Part shown: positions 43,251 to 51,878 of the stretch, piece by piece | Layout: the number at the start of each line of letters is the position of its first letter | How positions within the stretch are numbered: the stretch's first letter is position 1 | Source of the DNA: Flagellimonas_A sp039592695 | GTDB lineage: Bacteria; Bacteroidota; Bacteroidia; Flavobacteriales; Flavobacteriaceae | DNA length: 64,000 bases | Assembly: GCF_039592695.1 (NCBI RefSeq) | Contig: NZ_JBBUTK010000001.1 | Coordinates: 1,116,001-1,180,000, forward strand | Direction of reading: 5' to 3' | Translations under genes and position numbers: made by a program | The notes under the pieces: model-generated | Databases searched by the model: none | The model's input: only the letters and a program-made list of their open reading frames with translations | What the model was told of the DNA's origin: nothing

Positions 43251-44723
43251 ATGATTGACCAATTAAAGCATCCTATTTTCTCTTCATATCAACGCAAAGA
43301 AAATCTTTTCGACGAAGTCTTTGATACAAGTGGTGAAGTCAAGCCCATATATCAAAAACTCTTTGAATTGTACGGTGAACATACCATTGAGGATTATACA
43401 AATCTGAACAATAAAGCGAAAGCTTCTTTTTTCAATCAAGGCATCACTTTTCAGGTATATAGTGAGAAAGAGGCCCAAGAGAAAATCTTTCCATTTGACC
43501 TTTTTCCTCGTATCATCCATCCAAAAGAATGGGAGGTCATTGAAAAAGGGGCCATACAGCGGAGCAGGGCACTTAATTTATTTTTATGGGATATCTATCA
43601 CGAAAAAAAAATTATCAAAGACAAGGTAGTACCCCTAGATTTATTGAGTTCATCGGTCAATTATCTGCATCAAATGATGGATGTAAATCCGCCCAGCGGA
43701 ATCTATAATCATATTTCAGGTACTGATATCATCAAGCATTCAGATGGTAAATATTATGTTCTTGAGGATAATATTCGATGCCCCTCTGGTGTCAGTTATG
43801 TAATATGCAACCGAACCGCGCTCAAGAGAGCACTTTTCGGGGTTTTCAACCATTATCAGGCTTACACAGTTACAGACTATGCAGAAAACCTATTGGAGAT
43901 TCTTGAAAGTGTAAAACCACGGGGGGTTGACAATCCGAACTGCGTTGTCATCACACCAGGCATGTACAATTCTGCCTACTATGAGCATTCGTACCTTGCC
44001 AAAGCTATGGGCGTTGAGCTGGTAGAAGGGCGAGATCTTTTTGTCGATAACGATTTTGTGTACATGAAGACCATCGATGGCCCAGAAAAAGTGGATGTCA
44101 TCTATCGCAGAATTGATGACCTTTTTATAGACCCTCTCGAGTTTCGCCCAGATTCAGCCCTTGGTGTTCCCGGACTTTTTGCAGCCTATCGAAAAGGGAA
44201 CGTATGTTTGGCAAATGCCCCAGGTACGGGTGTCGCAGACGATAAGGCTGTATATACCTACATGCCCGATATCATCAAATATTATTTGAATGAGGAGCCC
44301 ATTCTTAGCAACGTGCACACTTATCATTGCAGCCGACCCGACGAACTGAAATATGTATTGGAGAATATTCACCAGTTGGTTGTCAAGCCAGTGGATGAAG
44401 CAGGTGGTTATGGTATCTCAATTGGCAATCGTTTGACAAAAAAAGAAATTGCAGCAGTAAAAGAACAAATAAAGGCAAGCCCGAGAAAATATATCGCTCA
44501 GCCCATATTATCCTTATCCGTCCATCCCACCTATATTGAGACAAAAGAATCTTTTGAACAGCGCCATATCGACCTAAGAACATTTACTTTACTTGGCAAG
44601 GACAAAGATTTCGTTTTGAAAGGTGGCCTCACAAGGGTCGCTCTTAAAGAGGGAAACCTAGTGGTGAACTCCTCACAGGGAGGCGGTTCTAAAGATACTT
44701 GGGTCTTAAAAAATGGATCATAA
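43251..44723 (+). CDS. circularly permuted ATP-grasp protein
   Basis: A 490-residue protein of the circularly permuted ATP-grasp type 2 family (COG2308). Landmarks: GITFQVYSEKEAQEKIFPFDLFPRII (in part) near 60-85, YYVLEDNIRCPSGVSYV near 165-181, VVITPGMYNSAYYEHSYLA near 225, VIYRRIDDLFIDPL near 285, and VVKPVDEAGGYGISIG near 380. ATP-grasp enzymes form amide bonds through acyl phosphates. With the alpha-E and transglutaminase genes that follow it forms a cluster predicted (by comparative genomics of amidoligases) to make or attach a peptide-like product. ATG at 43251 was chosen; the open frame from 43113 has no good start and no family sequence. Confidence 0.88.
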   Translation: MIDQLKHPIFSSYQRKENLFDEVFDTSGEVKPIYQKLFELYGEHTIEDYTNLNNKAKASFFNQGITFQVYSEKEAQEKIFPFDLFPRIIHPKEWEVIEKGAIQRSRALNLFLWDIYHEKKIIKDKVVPLDLLSSSVNYLHQMMDVNPPSGIYNHISGTDIIKHSDGKYYVLEDNIRCPSGVSYVICNRTALKRALFGVFNHYQAYTVTDYAENLLEILESVKPRGVDNPNCVVITPGMYNSAYYEHSYLAKAMGVELVEGRDLFVDNDFVYMKTIDGPEKVDVIYRRIDDLFIDPLEFRPDSALGVPGLFAAYRKGNVCLANAPGTGVADDKAVYTYMPDIIKYYLNEEPILSNVHTYHCSRPDELKYVLENIHQLVVKPVDEAGGYGISIGNRLTKKEIAAVKEQIKASPRKYIAQPILSLSVHPTYIETKESFEQRHIDLRTFTLLGKDKDFVLKGGLTRVALKEGNLVVNSSQGGGSKDTWVLKNGS

Positions 44724-44726
44724 CCT

Positions 44727-45674
44727 ATGCTGGCCAGAGTTGCAAACAACCTTTTTTGGATGGGGCGTTATATTGAACGCTCAGAGCATATAGCACGGTA
44801 TTTGAGCGTCAATTACTTCTCTTCCTTAGATGCCCCCAATGAATTGTCCCAATCACGGCAGTTCATGCTTCGTTCGATGCTGTTTATGGTTGGTGAACCC
44901 GAAAACGACCAGGAAAAAATTTTGGACGAAGAAAAGGTTTTGTATAACATAGGCCTGAATCCTGATAAAGGATATGCAATTATCAATAATATAAAGGCCA
45001 CAAGAGAGAATGCCAACAGTGCGCGAGATCTCATTTCAACCGAACTATACGAGGCTATCAATAGGTTTTACCATTTTGTGCTCAACTACGATGTGGATTT
45101 TTTTGTCAAAAAAGGACTTTATGATTATACCACCAACATTGCAGAACGTACTTCTGTGCTTCGAGGCAAGATACGGGGCACTCTGCTACATGATGAAGTC
45201 TACGCCATTATCATGTCGGGCATCAACATTGAGCGTGCAACCCAGGTCATTCGTATTATCAATGCAAAATATCAAGATGCCAAAAAGGCCAAGGGCAGTT
45301 ACGGAAATGTGTTTGCAAATAGTTTTGAATGGACAACCTTACTCAAGTGTGTGGAGTCTTATGATATGATGCGGCGATTTTACCGCAAAGCACCAACGAG
45401 CATCACCACATTAGAGTTTTTGGTATTGAATGGTGATTGCCCACGATCAGTGATGAACAGCTTAAATCAAATCTGCACACATATCAATGTATTGGACAAA
45501 GCAAAACATCCTCATAAAGATTCCACGGCATTTCTTGTCGGAAAGTTACAATCCAAAATTCGTTTTATGTCGGTCGAGGACATTGAAGGCGACATCAAAG
45601 GTTTTATAGGGTACATCTTGGAGGATCTTTCGCAAATTGGAAAAAAAATGGAAAAAGAGTTTTTCAATTATTGA
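44727..45674 (+). CDS. alpha-E domain protein (DUF403)
   Basis: A 315-residue all-alpha protein with the alpha-E signature at its start, MLARVANNLFWMGRYIERSEHIARY (in part). Further helices include ERTSVLRGKIRGTLLHDEVY and the RAT/RLI-type helix INIERATQVIRIINAK. It is usually encoded beside or fused to circularly permuted ATP-grasp enzymes, as here (3-bp gap), and is thought to hold or present their substrate. No catalytic residues are known. Cytoplasmic. Confidence 0.9.
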   Translation: MLARVANNLFWMGRYIERSEHIARYLSVNYFSSLDAPNELSQSRQFMLRSMLFMVGEPENDQEKILDEEKVLYNIGLNPDKGYAIINNIKATRENANSARDLISTELYEAINRFYHFVLNYDVDFFVKKGLYDYTTNIAERTSVLRGKIRGTLLHDEVYAIIMSGINIERATQVIRIINAKYQDAKKAKGSYGNVFANSFEWTTLLKCVESYDMMRRFYRKAPTSITTLEFLVLNGDCPRSVMNSLNQICTHINVLDKAKHPHKDSTAFLVGKLQSKIRFMSVEDIEGDIKGFIGYILEDLSQIGKKMEKEFFNY

Positions 45675-45713
45675 TTTTCTTTCCTGTAATTTAGCTTACT
45701 GAACCAGTACAAA

Positions 45714-46571
45714 ATGCCTCTTGAGTACACCATAAATTATCAGGCTGAAAATCATTATGAGGATAACGTAAATCAAGCGCACTGGCAATTTTTAATATTG
45801 CCGGAAGAAAATTCATCACAGCAGTTGCATGTTTATGATTTCACCAATACTGTAAATGCAAAAAGTTACCTTTCCATTAATGGTTTTGGTTTTCAAACAC
45901 TTCGGGTTCATGCGCAAAAGCCGCTTAAAGATGCCCAATTTGATTTTCGATGTACTGTCTTGAAAGAGGAAGTCAACCCATACGGATTCATTCCCAATCA
46001 TGATGTGGCAGATGATTATAAAGTGCTCGACCAGCTTCATTTTAAGGTTGTACATGAACCCTATCTACGCAAGACAACCTTGACCCGGCTTCCAACTGCA
46101 CATTTGCAACTGTATGTATTCGACCAAACCAAATCAATCTTTGATAATCTACAGGGATTGAACCATTGGGTTTATATGCATCTGCATTTTAAGACCGGGG
46201 TCACAGGTGTAGACACACAATTGGAACACATCATTGAAAATCGACATGGGGTATGCCAAGATTTTACACATTTGTTTTGTGCCATTGCAAGAGCCAATGG
46301 TGTTCCTACACGATACATTTCAGGGTATTTGCACCAAGGCAACGGATATTTTGGTGATTCGCAGATGCATGCTTGGGCTGAAGCCTATGTGCCGCAGGGT
46401 GAGTGGATTGGATTTGACCCTACAAACGACATCTTGGTGGCGCAAAACCATATCAAAGTCGCCCACGGAAAAGATTACAAAGATTGTGCACCGCTTAAAG
46501 GTGTGGTTCACACCACTGGAAAAAACGAGACCACTCATACTGTACAGGTGCAAGCTTCGCAACAACAGTGA
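45714..46571 (+). CDS. transglutaminase-like protein
   Basis: A 285-residue protein with an N-terminal beta-sandwich and a C-terminal papain-like transglutaminase core. The triad is visible: Cys181 in RHGVCQDFTHLF, His219 in SQMHAWAEAYVP and Asp235 in WIGFDPTND. Such proteins can act as peptidases or amide-transferring enzymes. In this three-gene cluster the ATP-grasp protein is expected to build an amide bond and this enzyme to cut or transfer it. No signal peptide, so it is probably cytoplasmic. It ends 42 bp before prfB. Confidence 0.9.
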   Translation: MPLEYTINYQAENHYEDNVNQAHWQFLILPEENSSQQLHVYDFTNTVNAKSYLSINGFGFQTLRVHAQKPLKDAQFDFRCTVLKEEVNPYGFIPNHDVADDYKVLDQLHFKVVHEPYLRKTTLTRLPTAHLQLYVFDQTKSIFDNLQGLNHWVYMHLHFKTGVTGVDTQLEHIIENRHGVCQDFTHLFCAIARANGVPTRYISGYLHQGNGYFGDSQMHAWAEAYVPQGEWIGFDPTNDILVAQNHIKVAHGKDYKDCAPLKGVVHTTGKNETTHTVQVQASQQQ

Positions 46572-46589
46572 ATAATGTCAAAAGAAGTG

Positions 46590-46597
46590 TATTTTTG
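46590..46597 (+). promoter_or_regulatory. -7 promoter box for prfB
   Basis: TATTTTTG at 46590-46597, 16 bp before the ATG at 46613; the -33 element is not clear. Confidence 0.4.
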
Positions 46598-46612
46598 CGC
46601 AAATTTTTACAA

Positions 46613-47708
46613 ATGGTGAACACCGATCAACACAAAGACCTTTTAGAGCGCTTGGGCTCTTTAAGGCGGTATCTTTGACATTGATGGCAAGCTTATCGAA
46701 ATAGAGAACGAGGAAGAGAAAACCCTTGTTCCAGGCTTCTGGGACGACCCTGTGGCAGCACAGGCCCAAATGAAATCCATCAAATCAAAAAAGAAGTGGG
46801 TCGAAGACTTCAACAATGCAAAGACCCATATCAACGATTTGGAAGTACTGCTCGAATTTCTTCAAGAAAGTGAGGTGTCAGAGGCAGAAGTCCAAAAAAA
46901 ATACGACACTGCAAAGGAAGCCATTGAAAATCTGGAGTTCCGGAACATGCTTTCCGAAGAAGGTGATGAGCTCACGGCTGTTCTTCAGATTACTGCGGGT
47001 GCAGGTGGTACCGAAAGCTGTGACTGGGCCGCCATGCTCATGCGCATGTACATGATGTGGGCCGAGAAAAATGGCTTCAAGATCAAAGAACTGAATTACC
47101 AAGACGGTGACGTGGCCGGTATCAAAACGGTCACCCTTGAGATAGAGGGCGACTACGCTTTTGGGTGGCTGAAAGGTGAGAACGGGGTGCACCGTTTGGT
47201 TCGTATCTCACCTTTTGACAGCAATGCCAAACGGCATACCTCTTTTGCTTCCGTTTATGTATATCCCTTGGCAGATGATTCCATAGAAATTGACATCAAC
47301 CCTGCTGATGTAGAAATCACAACAGCACGATCTAGTGGGGCTGGCGGACAGAATGTAAACAAGGTAGAAACCAAGGTTCAATTGGTGCACAAACCCACTG
47401 GAATTCAGATTTCATGTTCCGATTCACGGTCACAGCACGACAACCGTGCCACGGCCATGCGTATGCTTAAATCACAGCTATATGAGATCGAACTGAGAAA
47501 AAGGCAAGAAGCCCGTGAAGAAATCGAGGCTGGAAAAATGAAAATCGAATGGGGTTCCCAAATTCGCAACTACGTTATGCATCCCTACAAATTGGTTAAA
47601 GATGTGCGAACCGCTGAAGAAACAGGCAATGTTGATGCTGTTATGGATGGGGAAATCGACCAATTTCTGAAAGCCTATCTTATGATGATGGGCCAAAAAG
47701 AGGATTAA
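46613..47708 (+). CDS. prfB: peptide chain release factor 2, with programmed +1 frameshift
   Basis: RF2 ends translation at UGA and UAA codons. The first frame begins at ATG 46613 (MVNTDQHKDLLERLGSLRRY) and meets TGA at 46676-46678. At that point the sequence is AAGGCGGTATCTTTGAC, the classical autoregulatory slippage site: an SD-like AGGCGG, then CTT-TGA-C. Skipping one base (46676) puts translation in the second frame, which runs from GAC 46677 to TAA 47708 (DIDGKLIEIENEE...). The product has about 365 residues, a normal length. The stop-recognition tripeptide SPF (VRISPFDSNAK) and the catalytic GGQ (SSGAGGQNVNK) are present. The frame from 46752 alone is only part of the gene. Confidence 0.96.
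46666..46679 (+). promoter_or_regulatory. prfB: prfB programmed frameshift site
   Basis: AGGCGGTATCTTTGAC surrounds the site: codons AGG CGG TAT CTT TGA. The upstream AGGCGG is one base different from the E. coli AGGGGG spur; spacing to CTT is the same three bases. Low RF2 favours slippage and restores its synthesis. Confidence 0.93.
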
Positions 47709-47755
47709 TGGTATGAATTTTGCCCATAAACCAGTAATTTTATAATCAGCACATT

Positions 47756-48223
47756 ATGAAGATGCTTTTACGAACTATCTTTTTTGTTTTAATTTTTTTA
47801 CTAGCCGAAACGGTGAGTGCCCAAATTGGTAGGAACGGCAACCCTTTTGGAAGGCAACGAACCGCAATACCCCAAGCCCAGACTCCACAAAAGGAACCAG
47901 AGCCAAAAACGGCTGAAGAGCTTGTAGAGGAACAGATGCCCCAAATCACCGAGACGCTAGAGCTGGATGCTTTTGAACAAGCCGTGGTCAGATCAACCTT
48001 CACAAAATATGTTCAGAAAAGGATGGAGTTGCAGATTCTTCAATTGGAGCCCCAAAAGATGAAGGAAGAATTTCAAAAACTGCAGCAACAGCAAGATGAA
48101 GAAATGAAAGCCGGGCTTCCTGAAGAAAAATACCAGACTTATCTGGATTTGATGAAGAATCCATCGAAAGCGAAAAAAGCGAAGCGAAAAAAGAAGAAGA
48201 AAAATAAAAAATCAGAAGGATAA
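47756..48223 (+). CDS. hypothetical secreted helical protein
   Basis: A 155-residue exported protein: signal peptide (TIFFVLIFLLAETVSA), a Pro/Gln-rich linker, a helical core at about 55-125 (ITETLELDAFEQAVVRSTFTKYVQKRMELQIL in part, and MKEEFQKLQQQQDEEMKAG) that resembles the LTxxQ/Spy-like periplasmic chaperone fold, and a Lys-rich end. Function unknown; an envelope stress role is only a possibility. TAATTTTA at 47735-47742 is a possible -7 box. A terminator follows. Confidence 0.7.
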   Translation: MKMLLRTIFFVLIFLLAETVSAQIGRNGNPFGRQRTAIPQAQTPQKEPEPKTAEELVEEQMPQITETLELDAFEQAVVRSTFTKYVQKRMELQILQLEPQKMKEEFQKLQQQQDEEMKAGLPEEKYQTYLDLMKNPSKAKKAKRKKKKKNKKSEG

Positions 48224-48228
48224 AAAAG

Positions 48229-48255
48229 AAAAGAGGCTCAAAAGCCTCTTTTTTT
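48229..48255. terminator. bidirectional rho-independent terminator
   Basis: AAGAGGCT (48231-48238) pairs with AGCCTCTT (48243-48250) around a CAAA loop; the stem is flanked by an A run on the left and a T run on the right, so it can end both the gene at 47756 (+) and the one at 48254 (-). Confidence 0.88.
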
Positions 48256-48442
48256 ATGATTCTTCGAGTCGCTCGGCACGTTTGGCCTCACGTCGTTCTT
48301 TCCACATTTCAATAAGGTTTCCGGTGAGCCAGTAGGGCACAACGAAGGTGATCAAGAAAATCATCAACCAAAAGCCAATGGTCAATATAGTCAAAAAAGC
48401 TAAAAATCCTAAATATTGGTCAAATTCTACCAGATTCTCCAT
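48254..48442 (-). CDS. small hypothetical membrane protein
   Basis: A 62-residue protein with two adjacent hydrophobic helices (YLGFLAFLTILTIGFWLMIF and LITFVVPYWLTGNLIEMW) and a basic, amphipathic C-terminus (KERREAKRAERLEES). No family that I recognise. ATG at 48442 (MENLVEFDQ) fits a short membrane protein; the frame extends to 48487 without a likely start. It is divergent from fumC and shares the bidirectional terminator. Confidence 0.65.
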   Translation of the reverse strand: MENLVEFDQYLGFLAFLTILTIGFWLMIFLITFVVPYWLTGNLIEMWKERREAKRAERLEES

Positions 48443-48523
48443 TTTCCTGAATTGTATTACAAAGATATATCTAAAATGTCCATCCAAACAAATGAAACGA
48501 AAAGAAAATCCCGAACAGAAGAT

Positions 48524-48531
48524 TAACTTTG
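48524..48531 (+). promoter_or_regulatory. -7 promoter box for fumC
   Basis: TAACTTTG at 48524-48531, a consensus Bacteroidota -7 box, 20 bp before the fumC ATG. No convincing -33 TTG. Confidence 0.5.
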
Positions 48532-48550
48532 TAATGACAAAAAAATCACC

Positions 48551-49957
48551 ATGAAATACAGAATAGAAAAAGATACCATGGGCGAGGTCAAAGTGCCCGC
48601 CGAAAAGTATTGGGGCGCACAGACCGAACGCTCACGCAATAATTTTAAGATAGGCCCAGCCGCTTCAATGCCCATAGAAATCGTTTATGGGTTTGCCTAC
48701 CTCAAAAAAGCAGCGGCGCATGCCAACCATGAACTGGGCGTGCTGACAAAAGACAAAAGGGATTTGATTGCGCAAGTCTGCGATGAGATTTTGGAAGGAA
48801 AGCATGATGATCAGTTTCCGTTGGTGATATGGCAAACAGGTTCGGGCACCCAAAGCAACATGAACGTCAATGAAGTCATTGCCAACAGGGCCCATGAATT
48901 GGCCGGGAAGATAATTGGTGAGGGCGAAAAAACCATACAGCCCAACGATGATGTCAATAAATCGCAATCATCGAACGATACCTTTCCTACGGGGATGCAC
49001 ATTGCGGCTTACAAAAAGATTGCTGAAGTGACCCTGCCAGGTGTACAGCAACTCCGCGATACATTGGATAAAAAATCAAAGGAATTCAACGAAGTGGTCA
49101 AAATTGGGCGCACCCATTTAATGGATGCCACCCCTTTGACCCTGGGCCAAGAGTTTTCAGGCTATGTCTCGCAATTGGACCATGGCCTGAAGGCGCTAAA
49201 AAATACGCTTGACCATCTTAGTGAACTGGCGCTTGGCGGCACAGCCGTGGGTACGGGGTTGAACACTCCTGAAGGCTATGATGTTTTGGTGGCCAAATAC
49301 ATCGCCAAATTCACAGGTCTGCCCTTTGTCACAGCAAAAAATAAGTTTGAGGCACTTGCCGCCCATGATGCCATTGTTGAAAGCCATGGTGCACTGAAAC
49401 AATTGGCAGTTTCATTGAACAAAATCGCCAATGATATTCGAATGATGGCTTCGGGGCCACGTTCAGGTATCGGTGAAATCATCATTCCCGCCAATGAACC
49501 GGGCAGTTCCATTATGCCTGGTAAAGTGAATCCGACCCAGTGTGAGGCCTTGACGATGGTCTGTGCCCAAGTCATGGGCAATGATATGGCCGTGACCGTT
49601 GGTGGCAGCCAAGGTCACTATGAACTAAATGTTTTCAAACCCGTCATGGCAGCAAACATTCTACAATCGGCCCAATTGCTTGGGGATGCGTGTGTGAGTT
49701 TTGACGAACATTGTGCCGTTGGTATTGAACCCAACCATGAGACCATCAAAAAACTCTTGAACAATTCGTTGATGTTGGTGACAGCCCTAAACACAAAGAT
49801 TGGTTACTATAAGGCTGCCGAAATTGCCAATACGGCCCATAAAAATGGCACCACACTCCGTGAAGAGGCAATTAATTTAGGTTATGTTACCGCCGAGGAA
49901 TACGATAAATGGGTGAAGCCAGAAGACATGGTGGGGTCTTTTAAACAAAATGAATAA
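48551..49957 (+). CDS. fumC: class II fumarate hydratase
   Basis: A 468-residue TCA-cycle enzyme that interconverts fumarate and L-malate without an Fe-S cluster. Family blocks: YRIEKDTMGEVKVPAEKYWG at the start, TGSGTQSNMNVNEV near 97, SQSSNDTFPTGMH near 137, GRTHLMDATPLTLGQEF near 185, and the mobile SS loop GSSIMPGKVNPTQCEA near 318. All catalytic elements are present and length is normal. Monocistronic, followed by a terminator. Confidence 0.96.
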   Translation: MKYRIEKDTMGEVKVPAEKYWGAQTERSRNNFKIGPAASMPIEIVYGFAYLKKAAAHANHELGVLTKDKRDLIAQVCDEILEGKHDDQFPLVIWQTGSGTQSNMNVNEVIANRAHELAGKIIGEGEKTIQPNDDVNKSQSSNDTFPTGMHIAAYKKIAEVTLPGVQQLRDTLDKKSKEFNEVVKIGRTHLMDATPLTLGQEFSGYVSQLDHGLKALKNTLDHLSELALGGTAVGTGLNTPEGYDVLVAKYIAKFTGLPFVTAKNKFEALAAHDAIVESHGALKQLAVSLNKIANDIRMMASGPRSGIGEIIIPANEPGSSIMPGKVNPTQCEALTMVCAQVMGNDMAVTVGGSQGHYELNVFKPVMAANILQSAQLLGDACVSFDEHCAVGIEPNHETIKKLLNNSLMLVTALNTKIGYYKAAEIANTAHKNGTTLREEAINLGYVTAEEYDKWVKPEDMVGSFKQNE

Positions 49958-49990
49958 AAAAATAAGGGCGGCCCGAAAGAGCCGCCCCAT
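49956..49990. terminator. terminator between fumC and the convergent gene
   Basis: GGGCGGC (49966-49972) and GCCGCCC (49981-49987) form a 7-bp stem with loop CCGAAAGA. The A-rich left flank gives a T run on the minus strand, so it best serves the gene ending at 50011, though it lies between both genes. Confidence 0.8.
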
Positions 49991-50010
49991 ATTATAGTGG
50001 ATAGTGCTTA

Positions 50011-50898
50011 TTATTTCAAAGTGAACTTAGAAGTACCCAACAACTTCAATTTGTCGTCGTATACGTTCACCATGTAGTTACCATCTTTGAAGTCGCCTGA
50101 AGGCTTGTTGATATAATCACAGACATCCAAAGAGCTATTGTCATAATAAAAACTGGTTCCTTTTGTGTAGGTGATCGAAGCACCGTCTTCACTAGACTTT
50201 GTCATGCTTTCGCCCAATACATTGCCTTGAGGGTCAAGAACTTCAATAAAGAACTCCCTGTCACCCGCTTCAGCGATCACGTTATCAGCCACAGTAAAGC
50301 AAACCTTGAATTTGTCAGTGGCTTTTGCCCTTGAAGTAGAAACCAATCTACCGCTGTTGCGCTCTTTTACAGCATCAACGCTGAATTTAGAGAGGTTAAG
50401 AGCTGAACCTTTTTCAACAACATCAGCTAGCTGTGTGTTTTGAACGACCAATGAGTCATTGAACATGGTTTGTTTTTCAAGCTCCACATAAGTGCTGTCA
50501 CGCTCCATGGCCAACAATGTATTGGAATTGGTCAAAGAGTCTACTTGCTTCAGCAATTCTTCTCTTTCAGCTTTTAATTGGCTTACTTGTCTTCTGTATC
50601 GAGATAACGATGCAATATCAGCTTTCATGTTTTGTACAGAATCGATATACTTTGCAATGTTATCACGAGCCGCTACCAATTCTTCGTTAGTGGCATTGCT
50701 CTCTAAGATAGCTTTATCATACTCAGACTTCAAGCTGTTCAAATCGTTGATGACCACTTCCTTTTCACCTTGAAGTTGTTTGGTGGTCTTTTGCTTGTCT
50801 TGGTAAAGACTAACTGTGTAAATGATGGTTCCTAAAAGAACGACACCAAGTAGACCAGCGATAACTTTCAATCCGTTGTTATTCTTTGTCTCTGTCAT
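50011..50898 (-). CDS. hypothetical coiled-coil membrane-anchored protein
   Basis: A 295-residue protein with one N-terminal TM helix (VIAGLLGVVLLGTIIYTVSLY, about 11-31), a long coiled coil at about 35-155 (QLKAEREELLKQVDSL), and a C-terminal beta-sandwich-like domain at about 170-295 (KFKVCFTVADNVIAEAGDREFF; GNYMVNVYDDKLKLLGTSKF). It is common in Flavobacteriia but I know of no function. The topology suggests a spacer or stalk presenting a domain in the periplasm. Monocistronic, with a terminator downstream. Confidence 0.78.
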   Translation of the reverse strand: MTETKNNNGLKVIAGLLGVVLLGTIIYTVSLYQDKQKTTKQLQGEKEVVINDLNSLKSEYDKAILESNATNEELVAARDNIAKYIDSVQNMKADIASLSRYRRQVSQLKAEREELLKQVDSLTNSNTLLAMERDSTYVELEKQTMFNDSLVVQNTQLADVVEKGSALNLSKFSVDAVKERNSGRLVSTSRAKATDKFKVCFTVADNVIAEAGDREFFIEVLDPQGNVLGESMTKSSEDGASITYTKGTSFYYDNSSLDVCDYINKPSGDFKDGNYMVNVYDDKLKLLGTSKFTLK

Positions 50899-50993
50899 AA
50901 TAAAAAGATTAGATTCTTTTAATTGTTAATTACACTATCTACGTGCAGGGATTCTATTTGGATTTTTTACTCGGGAAAAATTGTTAAAAAAGC

Positions 50994-51022
50994 TTGGCCA
51001 AGCCCCATATACGGTATCTTTA
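50994..51022 (+). promoter_or_regulatory. promoter for the MBL hydrolase at 51048
   Basis: TTG at 50994-50996 and TATCTTTA at 51015-51022 are 18 bp apart, close to the Bacteroidota consensus (last base A for G). Confidence 0.5.
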
Positions 51023-51047
51023 ACGTATGGTAAAGTTTTTATAATAA

Positions 51048-51806
51048 ATGTACACGCTCCCTAAAATCAGTATCCTGTTCATTGTATTCTTCGTTATGGA
51101 TTGGGTGCATTTGGAAACGCCAAACCCGAACCAGCACGATGTGGCGATTACTCCGATACAACATGCCACTGCTGTCTTGAAATGGGATGATACCATCATT
51201 TATATAGACCCCGTAGGCGGTAAGGAAGCCTTTGTAGGCCATCATGCACCTGATTTGATTTTGATTACCGATATACATGGCGACCACTTTAGCCTTAAGA
51301 CCCTTCAAGCACTCAACACATCAAAGGCCAAGCTAATGATGCCCCAAGCGGTCGCAGACAAAATGCCAAAGGAATTCACACCACAAATCGATGTTCTCAA
51401 TAATGGCGATTTCAAAGAACGATATGGCATCACTGTGGAGGCCATCCCCATGTACAATTTGAGAAAGGAAGCCGTGAAGTTTCATGAGAAAGGCCGTGGC
51501 AATGGTTACGTGCTTGAAAAAGACGGGTATCGAATTTATTTTTCAGGAGATACTGAAGACATTCCTGAAATGAGGGCACTTGAAAATATTGACAAGGCTT
51601 TTGTCTGTATGAACCTACCCTATACCATGACCGTTGCGAGTGCTGCCGATGCCGTGCTAGAATTCAAACCCAAGCAAGTATATCCCTATCACTATCGTGG
51701 CAAACCCGATGTAGGTGATGTTGGTAAATTCAAGACATTGGTCAAAAACGGAAATCCTGATATTGAAGTCGTACAATTGGATTGGTACCCAAATCAACCC
51801 TACTAA
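51048..51806 (+). CDS. exported MBL-fold metallohydrolase (UlaG-like)
   Basis: A 252-residue metallo-beta-lactamase-fold protein. An N-terminal hydrophobic segment (ISILFIVFFVMDW) is probably an uncleaved anchor or signal. The metal site reads DIHGDHF near residue 79-84, a D-x-H-x-D-H variant of the HxHxDH motif with Asp in place of the first His position, followed by YFSGDTEDIPEM near 165 and the late His in YPYHYRGK near 224. The fold type matches UlaG and YtnP-like lactonases; substrate unknown. Monocistronic. Confidence 0.82.
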   Translation: MYTLPKISILFIVFFVMDWVHLETPNPNQHDVAITPIQHATAVLKWDDTIIYIDPVGGKEAFVGHHAPDLILITDIHGDHFSLKTLQALNTSKAKLMMPQAVADKMPKEFTPQIDVLNNGDFKERYGITVEAIPMYNLRKEAVKFHEKGRGNGYVLEKDGYRIYFSGDTEDIPEMRALENIDKAFVCMNLPYTMTVASAADAVLEFKPKQVYPYHYRGKPDVGDVGKFKTLVKNGNPDIEVVQLDWYPNQPY

Positions 51807-51878
51807 TCCGTAACATTTGCCTAAAAATCGAGTCTTATACACATACAAACAACTCAATTAGTAATCTAAAACCAGAGA

